Assembly (NCBI GenBank): GCA_022559985.1
Contig: JAFJTR010000158.1
Span: 1-29,801 of the forward strand
Direction of reading: 5' to 3'
Source: Parastagonospora avenae f. sp. tritici 18332-5
Taxonomy: Eukaryota; Ascomycota; Dothideomycetes; Pleosporales; Phaeosphaeriaceae
Length of the DNA: 29,801 nt
Shown piece by piece: positions 9,014-19,838 of this stretch. The translations under genes and the position numbers were made by a program. Under the pieces are notes generated by a model that was given only the letters and a program-made list of their open reading frames with translations, searched no databases and was not told the origin of the DNA. Each line of letters begins with the position of its first letter. Positions within the stretch are counted from its first letter, which is position 1.

Positions 9014-10717
9014 ATGAGCACAATTGAAGCTCTGTACATCTTTGATGAACACAAGTAAGATACAGCGCGGTTATGCTGCCAATTATAGCTCATACGCAAT
9101 AGCACACCTCTCCTCGAGCACACATACATCGGCCGCCCACCCGCCAGCAGCACACTCCTCCCACTCTATCTCTCACACCCCGACCCGCGCCCGTCGCTGA
9201 TATACCTGCCGAACACGAACCCTCCCACACTCCTATACTCGATAATACAGGACCAGCTGCTCTTCCTGTGCCCCTGCTCTTCTGACACCGAACCGCTCCA
9301 GGTCCTCGAATTCCTGCACCGCGTCGCAGATGTGCTCGAAGACTTCCTCGGCTCGCCGCTGCTGGCGAGCAAGATCGAAGCCAACTATGACGTCGTGGCA
9401 CAGCTGCTGAACGAGATGGTCGATGGCGGCATAATAGCGTCCACGGAGCCGAATGCGCTGCGCGATGTCGTCGATGCGCCGAATTTCATGAAGAGCTTGC
9501 TAGGAGGCGTAGGGCTGCCGAGTTCGACGCCTAGTTCGCTGGCGCCTTCTGCGACGCCTTTTTCGCTGGCTTCGAGACCGAGTCCGAGGCTGGGGCCGAC
9601 GAATACTGCAGCACAGAGCTCGACGGTGCCCTGGCGGAGAGCGAATGTAAGACACACGTCGAATGAGATGTATGTGGATATCGTGGAGACGCTGCAAGTC
9701 ACCATGTCGCCATCTGGCCGGCCACTTTCTGCGATTGCGAATGGCACAATTGCATTTACAGCCAAGGTATCTGGTATGCCAGATCTCATACTCCAGCTCG
9801 GGTGTCCAGGCGGCATACAAAGCGCCGTCTCACTCCCCGTCTTCCATCCATGCGTACGACTAAACCGATGGAAAGAACGGCCCGGAGAGCTATCCTTTGT
9901 CCCACCAGACGGCCGCTTCGTCCTCGCAGGCTACGAAGTCGACCTTCTCGGCGACGCCGCCCTCGACGCCTTCTCCAAATCCGCAACCTCCAAATCCCTC
10001 CCGAAACTAAACGTCCCCGCCACCGTAGCCGTCCACCCCTCCCTCGGCCCCGCTGGCTCAGACTTCGAAGTCCGCCTACAACTAAACCCGCGCTTTACAG
10101 GCAAATCGCCAAACCCACACCCAGGCTCGACAGGCGGTCTCGGCCGCGGCGCAGGCTTCTCATCATCCGGCACCACCGCCGCGCCTGCGATCGAAGAAAT
10201 GGTCGTTCACGTCCCGCTCCGAGCGAGCGTCAAGAACGTCGCCGATCTGCGTGTTGTTAGGGGTACGGGAGATGCAAGCTATGCGCCCGGCGACCGGAGC
10301 ATCGAATGGCGCATTTCAAGCCGCGAAATCAGCCTACTAATGTCTCAAGACCGCGGCGGGGGCGTCGGCGCAACCGCCTCTTTACGCGGCACCGTCGTCG
10401 GCGAAAGCGAAGACGCGCCGGACCTCGAGCCCGTGTCCTTCTCGAATGACTACGACGACGACGACGAGAACCACCACGATATACCTAAATTCAACCTTCC
10501 CAAGAAAAATGATACCAGCGGAGAGAAGAATAAGACACTCATGCCCTCGTGCGCGACTGTCAGTTTCTCGGTCAAGGGATGGCTGCCAAGTGGAATTAAA
10601 GTCGAGAGTCTGCAGCTCGATCAAAAGAGGAGTGTAGGGCTGGGGAGCGGGGTGACTCCGTACAAGGGGGTCAAGTATCTTTGTGTTAGTCGGAGGGGTG
10701 TGGAGGCGAGGTGTTAG
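9014..10717 (+). CDS. APM3: AP-3 adaptor complex subunit mu
   Basis: The CDS is join(9014..9054,9103..10717) and encodes 551 residues. AP-3 mu is the medium chain of the clathrin-independent adaptor that carries cargo from Golgi to vacuole, and it binds YxxPhi sorting signals. Exon 1 gives MSTIEALYIFDEHN, the usual longin-domain start. The 48-nt intron (GTAAGA...ATAG) joins it to TPLLEHTYIGRPP and LQVLEFLHRVADVLEDFLG (longin, to about residue 150). A linker rich in Ser/Pro follows. The mu-homology domain runs from SNEMYVDIVETLQVTMS (about 200) to the C-terminus, with LQLGCPGGIQSAVSLPVFHPCVRL split across its core. Asp-rich DYDDDDENHHD is a species-specific insertion in a loop. Length is somewhat above the yeast protein (483 residues). 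Confidence 0.92.
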
Positions 10718-11065
10718 AACAATACGTTGACTGCGAGATGCGGATGACTTGCGTTGGTGTCATGTGTGATAGCAGTAGGTGTGTGTGTCACAAGCATGGG
10801 AGAGAGAATGAGGAGTGAACGTGATGATGGATGTTGATTCGAAAATATACACGTCCCACGACCCATGCATGATCATCCAAGCAGCCATCTAACCGCGTCC
10901 AACGACCCCATCAGTTTGCTACGTACTGCTATCATCTGTCGCTGGGACGTTTGCGAGCGTGTGTTATTGGACTGTGTGTTATTGGACTGGGAGATACCGG
11001 GAAGCCAACTGTCCGCCATACATGACTGGGAGAGCATGGACGTGGCTGAATTTATACGCGCCCTT

Positions 11066-11392
11066 TTACTGGATGCATTGCCAGACCGCATTGTTGACCG
11101 ATAGTGGCCGATATGTCGATTTTCCACCATCAGTGACCGTGGCATGATAGTGATGGCTGGAGATATACGCGGCGCTATCAGCTGCTAAAGATAGAGCGGA
11201 GCGTATTAAGAGAGAGTGGTGTTGGTTGTGCGGCTCTGCTGGGTGGAGGTCGAATAAGAACGACAGAGATGCTAATGCGTCGTGGTCGTCTATCGTAGGA
11301 TGAGGTAGCCTGAAGATATACGCAGTGCTATCAGCTTGTACTGGCAGGGTGGAGCGTGATACTAGGTCAGTGCTCGTGTTGAGAGTGAGCAC
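11066..11392 (-). other. Possible repeat-encoded peptide, two units
   Basis: An ORF of 108 codons contains two of the repeat units at protein level (STLPVQADSTAYIF and SALSLAADSAAYISS). There is no known domain and no convincing signal peptide. It might be an exon of a larger repeat protein starting at 11523, but I could not find splice sites that join the units cleanly. Confidence 0.2.
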
Positions 11393-11523
11393 GATGAGCA
11401 GGACGAGCTTGATGATGAAACTTGATCTCTTGGAGTGAGATGAGGCGAGCTGGAGGTATACGCGGCGTCATCGGCATGAGTGAGGACAGCAAGGAGTGTG
11501 ACGGTCACTCGCGGTCGAGACAT
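11155..11523. repeat. Three diverged tandem repeat copies of about 145-150 bp
   Basis: Three segments share the core GGAGATATACGCGGCGCTATCAGCT, in the forms around 11158, 11312 and 11452, and each is flanked by further similar sequence (GATGAGGYAGC on the left, a GGAGCGTRATA-like block on the right). On the minus strand each copy reads like ADSAAYISS (HADDAAYTSSS, QADSTAYIF, AADSAAYISS). Copies two and three are in one ORF (11066-11392, minus). Copy one is in a different frame beginning at ATG 11523 (MSRPRVTVTLLAVL). A weaker fourth trace may lie near 11050-11070. Confidence 0.65.
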
Positions 11524-11641
11524 GAGCTTCTCTTGGTTTCCGCTTCACGCGTACTCATCCCCAGAACCACGTAAAGGTGGAAGCTCGCTCTGAGGTGGAT
11601 CCTACACCAAAATTTTGCGGGATGCCCAAGCCTGTGCAGTA

Positions 11642-11980
11642 TTAGCCCAGTCTATATGTCTTGGGATCGAAGACGAAAGCGAAGCCTCGCTTCAGAAGCG
11701 TCCATCCTCCGACCAAGACCCGAACACACCAACACTGAAATTGCTTACATCGAGACACTCTGACCAAGTCAGAAGGTCTGATGATGAGTTGCCAGATTTC
11801 TGGGTCGATTCGGAAGGGCAAACCGGCGGATTCGGCTTCGAAGGCCAGGAGGAATTGCTGTTGCATCATCAGCTGTCTCGATGCAATACTATTACCTTTG
11901 TGCCTTTCATATCCTATGAAAACCTGATACATGATGACCAGGCCGGCCCCGATGATGGTGCCGCAGAGGAGGGCGAGCAT
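11642..11980 (-). CDS. Hypothetical small membrane-anchored protein
   Basis: I do not recognise this protein. The single-exon ORF of 112 residues starts at ATG 11980 with A at -3. Its N-terminus MLALLCGTIIGAGLVIMYQVFIG would form one membrane helix or signal anchor, followed by a charged turn GYERHKGN and a soluble part with FRIDPEIWQLIIRPSD. A second mildly hydrophobic stretch, WCVRVLVGGWTLL, lies near the C-terminus. The opposite strand also has a 123-codon ORF (11615-11986) with acidic low-complexity content, so the coding strand is uncertain. Confidence 0.35.
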   Translation of the reverse strand: MLALLCGTIIGAGLVIMYQVFIGYERHKGNSIASRQLMMQQQFLLAFEAESAGLPFRIDPEIWQLIIRPSDLVRVSRCKQFQCWCVRVLVGGWTLLKRGFAFVFDPKTYRLG

Positions 11981-12440
11981 TGTTGAAATTTGTAGTCCCT
12001 AGCAACGGTCAGATGATGCAGCGCGGCGGCGACATACCTCTAAAGGCACATACGTTTCAGCTGTGTAAGAGGTAAGCACATGTAAAGGATTCCTCATTTA
12101 TGAGAGGCGTGTGTAGGCTGAGGAATATACGTACAAACTGGCTTTGTTACAAATGGTGAACAGGAAAGGGAAGATGAGCGGGACGGTGGGTTAGGATGTA
12201 AACAACCCGACCTGAAGCACCTTCTGCCTGGTCTTCTCGGCGCTTGCTCCCGGAATACATGATCGAAGAAAGAGCGCCTTCTTCAGTGCTGGGATTGGAA
12301 GGCTGGGGTAATGGCGTGCATCCCAATCCAACTCTCCTGCATTTTCACATGGTAACAATAAACCGAGACATACTTCACTTATTTCGAACATCTGTTCTTT
12401 GATTACAAACTAATGAATGCGACGATTTCACAGATCAATC
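11981..12440. other. Intergenic gap, no gene seen
   Basis: These 460 bp lie between the doubtful membrane-protein ORF and the stop of the ICS-TauD gene. A 66-codon minus-strand ORF (12191-12391) has no recognisable features and sits in the presumed 3' UTR. Confidence 0.45.
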
Positions 12441-14362
12441 TCAGTCAAAGTGTATCCTCCACATCTCTCGCTCGCTCGCCCCAGCAAATGCTGTCCTTGT
12501 ATGCAACATGGACACATTGTCATTGATCAGTAGATCACCCTGCTCCCAATCAAATCTCAAGCATACGCGATAGTCGTAGACCAGCTTATTGATGACCCTC
12601 GCCAACTCATCTGCTGCCTCATCATTCTCAATATCAATATAGTACTTCGAGAACTTCGTTTCGGTCCACGGTTGATGCCATCTTAGGCACGGTGCATCTG
12701 TCTCCGTGTGTAGCACCACAAGCGGCAACCCAGTCTGTTTAGCTGACCAGAAACCATCATTCACCATGCTCCACGTCGCCTTTTCCAAACGTTCGAGCGT
12801 GAATGGCGCTGGCAGATTTTGGAAGAACAGACGCGAGCTTGCAAAGAGTGTGTAGCCATCTCCTTTCGGCGCGGTGCTCAAACAAGTGAAGTACTGGTAC
12901 CGTGGTGGCGTCATGACCTTTTTAACTTCATCAGTGACAGGATCCACCGTATCGACGAACTTGAAGATGCCATCAAAGTGCATGGGCATTGCTTCATTTG
13001 AAGTCACATTGTTGGCGTTCTTGTCGACTTCGCCAGTGTCTTTGACCTTCAGTATCTGGCCGAACGTCCAGGACAAAATCTCACCAAGTTCATTGCCCTT
13101 GGCAAGAAAGTAGTCCTCGTTCGTCGTCTCGCTGAAGCCGCGTAGAACAATGGGCGAAAAATTTTGTGCGAGTCTGCGCATCTTTTGCATTGGTAGCGCT
13201 TGGATTGACGGCGCGTTATTGTTGTATGAAGATGCGGGACGAATGATGGTTCCGGTGGGATACATGTGCTCGAAAGTAACGTCCAGCCCGTCAACCTTCC
13301 ACTCCCACATGTCGGCTTTAGCACGATAATGCGACGGTGCGCCGGACGTATCCAGAACTACTTCGTACGCCTCGTGGTCTTGCACTTCGTTCAGCGTGGC
13401 AGTGCGATATCGTCCGTCATTCTCGATTACAACGACTGATTCCCAAGGGGCGAGTGAGACATCGGTGTTTTCTTGAGGTAGTAGGTGTATCGTGAGAGCA
13501 TCACTGCCCGTAGATACGACCGTGTCTTTAGAAGTAAGATGAACATAACTGGCTTCGATGAAGATTGCGGACATGTACCATTGTTGCTGAGCACGTATAG
13601 TCCGTATCACATCGTCGGGTGGTCCATGACTGCCGAAACAGCTGCGACGAGAAAATTCTTTGCTAGGCAGCATGGTGCCTGGCGAATCGCCAGCTTCTTG
13701 CATGATGTGTGTATTACGAAGCTCGTTCGTGATTACGATCTGACGAAGACCTTCCACATAGGACCGAACAGTTTCGTCTGAAACACCGAACAAATCTGCG
13801 AAGAGTCAGTCAATACGCAAAAAAGCGTACGAGATTTGCGCAAACCATTGTAGAGTAGTCCGTCTGAGCTTACATGCACCTCCGCACCTATTTCGTAGAC
13901 GGTAGCGATGTTTGAGCAAAGTGCATTCAAGTGTGCAAGTGCGAGCTTTTCGCCCAAGTCGGGCAGACGACCCAGTGCCAGAGGCGATTTGAACCCGAAT
14001 CCAGTGAAGAGTATGCGAACCGGCTTACGAGCTCGGATCTGCGCTACGACCAGAGGTACGTAACTATCAATGCCTCCCCATTGATGATTGATGCTTTTGT
14101 ATTGATTTCCATAACTCTCGATAATTCGGAGAATTAGAACCGCAGTAGAGACGTCGGACTTGGGCTTTGAAAGAGCCTGGGTTGGTGTGGGTTGGACTTT
14201 GACTAGTCGCATAGACTCAGAGATTTGTTCATCACCTATGGATTGGGCGTCTGATGCAAAGGATGAGTCGATTCCGACGACAGCGACCATGGAAGAAGCT
14301 GCATGCAAATATTTCTTGTGGGTAGCGTCCTGTGTCACGGTTTCAGCGTTTTGCGACCCCAT
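12441..14362 (-). CDS. Isocyanide synthase-TauD dioxygenase fusion (PvcA-PvcB type)
   Basis: The CDS is complement(join(12441..13795,13846..14362)) and encodes 623 residues. Residues about 75-330 are a Dit1/PvcA isocyanide synthase domain: FTGFGFKSPLALG (about 119-131), LPDLGEKLALAHLNALC, VHVSSDGLLYND (162-173, across the intron), LFGVSDETVRSYVEGLRQ, SRRSCFGSHGPPDDV and WESVVVIENDG. Residues about 375-623 are a TauD-like Fe(II)/2-oxoglutarate dioxygenase with the metal pair HFD (His445, Asp447), distal His604 in NVSMLHTRTAF, and Arg619 in MWRIHFD for 2-oxoglutarate. In bacteria PvcA/IsnA makes an isonitrile from an aromatic amino acid and ribulose-5-phosphate, and separate PvcB/IsnB oxidatively decarboxylates it to a vinyl isonitrile. 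Here both activities would sit on one chain. The 50-nt intron has a GTTTGC donor, a TTGACTGAC branch region and a CGCAG acceptor. The gene is divergent from the P450. Confidence 0.86.
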
Positions 14363-15111
14363 TGTGTCGACGGTAACGACACAGTGAGCCAGTATATTCG
14401 GCGAAAAGACTGTTGTCCAAAATTTCAGATGTCTCTCTCAATACAGAAGCTTTTGTTGAGCAATAAAAGCACGGCTTTGTTTGACGCTGACGATGGCTAC
14501 ATCAACGTCGCCCCCAACATTGCCATAAGCGTTTTTGGCAACAGGAGACCACGCAGCTGGATCATCTAATTCCGAGCCATTTTTCATGAACCCTCCAACA
14601 AAGCCTAGCTCTTACAAAGTCTTACCACCGGTGGATTCAAGCGGTGTCCAGTGTGCGTATCAAGATTCTGCCAAGTGGGCATAAGGCAAAAACGGCACAG
14701 CTGCACTTGACTTCGCATGCAGGACGGGAACTCCTGGAGTATGGCTCGGGTGAGCATGTTTATTTGCCCTGCCATGTTGGTGCGCCTTATGTGGTGGGGC
14801 CGACTTGGCCCATGTGCTCACATTAATAGGGAGGTTTCGTATTAATACGCGGGACGGCAACAGCGTCATCCAACTGGTCGGAAGCCACGTCAGCCCGCTC
14901 AAGCTTCTTTCGATCTTTGCTTACTGCATACGTACGGCCCGATATGGCTGTGCATTGGTACACAATGGTGGTGTGTACCGCGGCTGATACCGAGTACGAT
15001 TCGTGATACAGTGGAGCCGTGAAGTGCGACGGGAGTGTAGGTCCTGGGTGAATCGACCTTTGAGTTCGCATCCCACACATTCTCAACCGGAATTTCGACG
15101 AGATTTCGATC
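14363..15111. promoter_or_regulatory. Divergent intergenic region, ICS-TauD and P450
   Basis: These 749 bp lie between the two divergent biosynthetic genes, an arrangement like the shared DIT1-DIT2 promoter of yeast. I see no gene and no clear TATA box. Short ORFs here are under 90 codons and lack features. Candidate regulator sites cannot be named from the sequence alone. Confidence 0.45.
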
Positions 15112-16807
15112 ATGTTTTATGTATTCAGCATCATTGAAGTCCTATGGCTATCACTTCTTTCATGCATTTCTTATCGACTTCTCACTGGCTGGATTCTGCC
15201 GCCCTCACATTTTCCGAAAAATATACCTACCATACCTTTCTACTACACCCTCATACCGCTTTTCAGAGATGTTGACCAGGAGCGCATGTGGCATAAGTAC
15301 CTCAAAAAGCCACTGACAGAATTCGGCGCGGTCAAGATCTACTTTGGCGGTGCTTGGAATGTTCTCATCACACGGCCTGAATACATCAACCAAGTTTTCA
15401 AGCAAGATGAGGTTTTCCCTAAAGCCGGGAATCATGTCAAGAACCCGCACTCTGTTCTAGCCCTCTACACCGGCGAGAATGTTATCAGTGCCATCAACGA
15501 TCAGTGGAGAAGCTTCGCGGCTATTGTCAAGCCAGGCCTGCAAGCAGATGTGGATACCTCAATAGTTGTAAAGAACGCGGACAAGCTTATTAAAATTCTG
15601 TTCAAGGAGCAAGAATCGAAAAATACCGTGGTCATGCCTAAGCCTCTACAAGATTATGCGCTCGCCAATCTCAGTGAAGCACTACTTGGTGTAAGCTTCG
15701 GTGTGAGTCTCAACGCCTATAGCTGTACGATGGTGATGAACTAATAATTGAAAGACGCTCGATGACCCGGACGCGCCACTGTCGCAAATGCAATTGCAAA
15801 TCAAGCCAAAGATCTTCAATCCCTTCTATCTCAACTTCCCGCTTCTGGACCACTTCAAGATCGCGAGTCGAGAAGAAGCACGTCGACTTGTGAAGAAGTT
15901 TAAGAAAGAGTTGTGTGAGAAAGTTCTTTCTGGACATCAGCACAAGCACGAGCAAGGCATGGAATCGAACCATCTCGGGTGCCGACTTGTTACCGCGTAC
16001 GAACAGGGCATCATGTAAGTTATTTCACTGGGATTACAGGCGTTGTTCTGATTATACTTTTTCAGCAACCGATACCATCTACAGCAAAATTGCCTTTCAA
16101 TGTTTCTCGCTGGGCATGAAAACCCACAGATCCTGCTACTTTCACTCATGCGGATGCTTGCAGAACACCAAGACCTCCAGCGCGACTTAAGAGACCAGAT
16201 CCTAGCTCTTAGTCCAGAGGATCGCGTCGATCCACATGCCCTCGCCGAAATCCCTGCTCTCACTGCAACAATCTATGAGACCTTGCGGCTATATCCGCCT
16301 ATATCACAACTGATGAATCGCCGCACAGAGGAAGATGTCATTCTAGGCAACGACATCCTGCTCAAGAAAGGCACTTACTGCGGCTACAATGGCTACACAA
16401 CCAATCGCGACGTGCATGCATGGGGCGCCGACTCCCATGAGTTCCGACCTTCACGATGGGGAAGCACGACGGAAGAGATCCAACAACTGTTTCGAAAGTC
16501 CAGCAGCAAGTCAACGTTTATCAGCTTTCACGGTGGACGAAGAACATGTCTTGGCATCAAGTTCGCAATGATGGGCGCAAGAATATCTGTATCGAAGCTT
16601 TTGACAGCTTTGAAGTGGCAGCTGGATCCTACGTGGCATAGAAGAATGACACCGGTGAGCCTTGGCCTGATATGCCTGATGATGACTAGCTAATTTCGAT
16701 GCAACTAGGCTGGACCATTAATGCCGAGAATGTTGAGGCTCCAATTCAAGAAGCTGGAAGCGAATGTGACTATCGACACGGACCAAGACATGAAAACTAC
16801 GTCTTGA
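15112..16807 (+). CDS. Cytochrome P450, Dit2-like
   Basis: The CDS is join(15112..15702,15755..16014,16066..16654,16709..16807) and encodes 512 residues. The N-terminal membrane anchor is MFYVFSIIEVLWLSLLSCIS, followed by a Pro-rich hinge (LPPSHFPKNIP). P450 signatures are the I-helix AGHENPQ (about 299-305), ETLR (355-358, ExxR), FRPSRW, and the heme loop FHGGRRTCLG with Cys445 as the iron ligand. AGHEN is the form seen in the Dit2 (CYP56) group, where the usual Thr is Asn. The introns are 52, 51 and 54 nt with GTGAGT, GTAAGT and GTGAGC donors. In yeast Dit2 couples N-formyltyrosine units made by Dit1, and xanthocillin-type pathways also use a P450. Here it likely oxidises or couples the synthase product. 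The family is certain, the substrate is inferred. Confidence 0.88.
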
Positions 16808-17973
16808 GGTGTATGCGGCGCTTGGCGGACGAATGTTTGGTGTTGGTGCATTCGATGATCGAGCCGCGCCTATAAGATCAAGAGAAGTCGTGCTGCCATC
16901 TTGACAGTCAAGGTCTTGACCGGAGATATATTCTGTACCTGTGGTGGTTCAACTCGTTCCGTCCGTCGAACAGTATGCAGCTTCTCCTTGCCTACGCCAT
17001 TGAGCAAACCTTTTGTCAATAAACTGTTGCATCACATAACAGTTAGCCTTTACTATAAGAGCTACGAAGTGTAGTCCGGTTGTGGTAGCCAAGTGTAAGT
17101 AAGTCAGCATAAGCACCGTCATAGAACCACTGCGTCACCAGGCTCCGGCAAAATTCGTGTCCGCTCTGCACATGCGCCAAGTTATCTAACAGTCTCTAGG
17201 AGCATACTGAGTAAGTCTAAAGAAGCCTGTATATATTTAGTGCTATAAAAATTATCTCCTCTAGTTTTACAGAAGATTTTGAGTACATCCAGGCTACCTC
17301 TTTGCCCTCTTTGTTTAGTGAAGGCGGACAGGAATTGTGCTAGGGCCTGGCCGCGTCGACCATTAAGACCTCTGCACGTAAACACGGCTCCAACGCTGTG
17401 CTATATGCAGTAATAGCCGAGCCTACACACTTCTATGCTTTTTTTGTCTGCAGTGTTGGTGGTACAGAATTTGCCCAATCGAAGGTGATGAGCCGATCAT
17501 GCAGTGAGATTGATAGTGACGCGAAGAAGCTGCATGATGGCGTTCTAGAAGTAAGCAGTGCCTAAAAACGGGACTCGGCAAGGATTCAATACCCTAGCTT
17601 CACCTATTCCAGACTGCGGTGTGGCCTGTGCGTAATGTTGAGCTTCGCGGCTAAATGATCATCTTTGTCGTATGGGCTTCCATTGCAGTTTGACAAAATC
17701 CAACTGTTGAGTAAGTACATACGCTGTATCATGCAATAATAGGCCTGGTATGGGTACGCGGCGTTGCGCCGCACGTCCCGACTGCTGCATCTCCCGCATC
17801 CACTGCATTAGTGATTGTCCCGACGAGGTGGAAAATCCAGCTACTGTAGAGAGGAGATGCAAGGTCATATGGCTAGGAGATTATTATTCGAAAACGATGG
17901 AAGAACTCTACATAAATGGACGATCTAAATATTTCAACGCCTAACTCCGAACGCACCTCCAAGAGTTTGAGCT
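16808..17973. other. Gene-poor stretch inside the cluster
   Basis: These 1166 bp lie between the P450 stop and the stop of the Dit1-like gene. Stops are dense in all frames. The longest open frames (minus 17182-17385, minus 17659-17868, plus 17750-17944) are under 70 codons and show no domain. The segment 17180-17400 is locally AT-rich and could be a decayed element, but no terminal repeats are visible. Confidence 0.45.
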
Positions 17974-19838
17974 TCAACGACTAGCGACTATAGCCCTCCG
18001 TCCACGAGTCTGCGTTCCCCGCGGATCAAGATCATGCTTGACGGCAGGTTTGACAAAGACTCCTGGAAAGCCGAGCATGCGATGGGTCATGCCACGTAGG
18101 CGAACAGCAAGGCGCACTTTTGTAGTTTCGATTGAAGAATCGGTCAGCGACAGCCCAAAGTCACCAATCGCGACCGAAGCAGTTTGTTTGTTTTCATAGA
18201 AGTTGGTAGAAAGTGTTGTTATTGACTCATCGATCACTGAGGGTGCGCTGCTGATGATAGGCGTGGGTTTGAGTGCGAAATGGCCGCCCATAATTTGGTC
18301 GTTGATCCATTCACCTTCGACCTCACCAGCCTCGAGAGCTTTGTGGACGATTTCAGCTTTACCCAGATATAGCATGTCGTCTCCTTCAATCTTAATGATG
18401 GAGTTGTGCCAAGGTGTGGGTACCTGAAACTCATATAATGGACAGGTTGTGTGACGATCTACGATGGATTCGATTGCGCGCACCTTCGTCCTTGGGAGAA
18501 GGCAGATGCCAAACTTCGGGCCTTGATTGGAGTGTGCGTGAATAGAAAGCCTGATGTAGTTGGGAAGTAAGAGCTCCAACAAGTTCGAATATGCCTGGTT
18601 CCGCGCGATCATCTCTGCGGCAACTGCGAAAGAGATTTTTTTTCTTTGCTTGATTGACAAGGCGAGGAAATTAGGACAGGAGAGGTCGTCTTGCATGAAT
18701 CGAGCTTGCCCTCGGTACAATTTGAGTGCGTGTGGGTGTTGCTCAGCAATGAGCTTGCGGAAATGCTCTTTTGAAGCCTGGAAGCCAGCCATCATTATCA
18801 TGCGGGCCAGCTCTGCTTCATTTGTGTGTTTAGAGCATATCGGGTGCTCAATGGACAAACCGTGAAACCAGTCTTGCCTGAAAGAGGCTTGTGCGTCGGG
18901 ATTTGAGAAGAGAATGTCCATCAGCCCGCGAAACCTGATAGCTTGGTGATCCTCGTTCAAGGTGTACATGCTTTGGTATGTCTCTCTGAGAGCTTTGTCG
19001 TACTTGCAAACCGTTTCGTCGTCAACACCAACTAGATGGTTGTATTGTGAGCATGTGTCACTCAAAAAGACGTGAAGTACTTACCACAGTCGGAGAAAAC
19101 ATGTCCATCGCTGATTATCCACATGGCTACCCCGGGTGCGTATATGGCTTTGACGGCTTCCGCAAAATCGTGGAGTGTCGTTAATGCGACTTGCTCGGCC
19201 ATGTCAGGGTCAACACTACCAACCTTGCGGGTGTTTGGAGACTTGCAAGGAAATGCAGGCAGAGCCATTTGTATTCTTTCGCCACGGGCAACGAAGGAAG
19301 AAATTCGACGTCGGAAGGCATCCTTGCCAATATGCCACTCATCGTTTGATGAGATATTTCGCAGTGTATTGCTGAAGAGAATAATGACTGCCTCAGTGAC
19401 CTGAGGTACACAGCCAGTTCCCAAGCTCTTTTCGTCGAAATCAGGCTTCAGGCTAGTTTCCATCAAGATGAAAGTCTCAAGCCATTCCCGGAACTCGCTA
19501 TCCTGGCTCTGACTTTGCGAAGCATCGCAGCTGATCAAGCCGACATGGTAGTCCTTGTCCGGCTTTCGAAGTTCTCGCACCATATGTGCATGACTTCCCG
19601 GTACATCGCATATGCCAGTACTTTTGAGCGCCGTAGAAGCGATGGCAGTTTTTCTGACAACAATTCCAGATACAAGAGATGTGCAGCTTTGTGGACTGGA
19701 AGCCATGTGTTCCCGCAACTTTGTCCAGTGTTTGGCCACCTGGTGTGCAGACCTGCCCTCGATTGAAAGCAGATTCGCGTCGGATGCGCGGCAGTATACG
19801 GCGCCAATGGCATGGTATGGTGATGAGCCGATGTTCAT
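17974..19838 (-). CDS. Dit1-like isocyanide/N-formyl-tyrosine synthase
   Basis: The CDS is complement(join(17974..19031,19085..19838)) and encodes 603 residues. It belongs to the pyoverdine/dityrosine biosynthesis family (Dit1/PvcA). Hallmarks are LPAFPCKSPN (about 193-202), VAMWIISDGHVFSDCVGVDDE (within about 237-257, across the intron), IRFRGLMDILF (about 283-293), NYIRLSIHAHSNQGPKFG (about 409-425) and VPTPWHNSIIKI (about 455-466). The 53-nt intron has a GTAAGT donor and a TCTAG acceptor. In yeast Dit1 performs the first step of spore-wall dityrosine synthesis from tyrosine; related fungal enzymes make isocyanides. It is longer than yeast Dit1 (536 residues), with an extra N-terminal part and a C-terminal tail after about 500 of unknown role. 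No dioxygenase domain follows. It is a second synthase in the same neighbourhood as the fused one. Confidence 0.87.

Larger units (their letters stand above)
10718..11641. other. Gene-poor stretch downstream of APM3
   Basis: No gene is firmly supported here. The stretch contains a 15-bp tandem duplication near 10962-10991 (TGTGTTATTGGACTG twice) and the three-copy repeat described separately. Minus-strand ORFs (11066-11392 and one from ATG 11523) read through the repeat copies. Confidence 0.5.

Noticed and set aside
13975..14005. tRNA T-arm-like sequence on the minus strand
   Set aside because: It lies within the conserved FKSPLALG coding motif of the ICS domain and no acceptor or anticodon arm is present.
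17182..17385. 67-codon minus ORF as a transposase or reverse-transcriptase remnant
   Set aside because: No recognisable motif, terminal repeats or target duplication; too short to assign.
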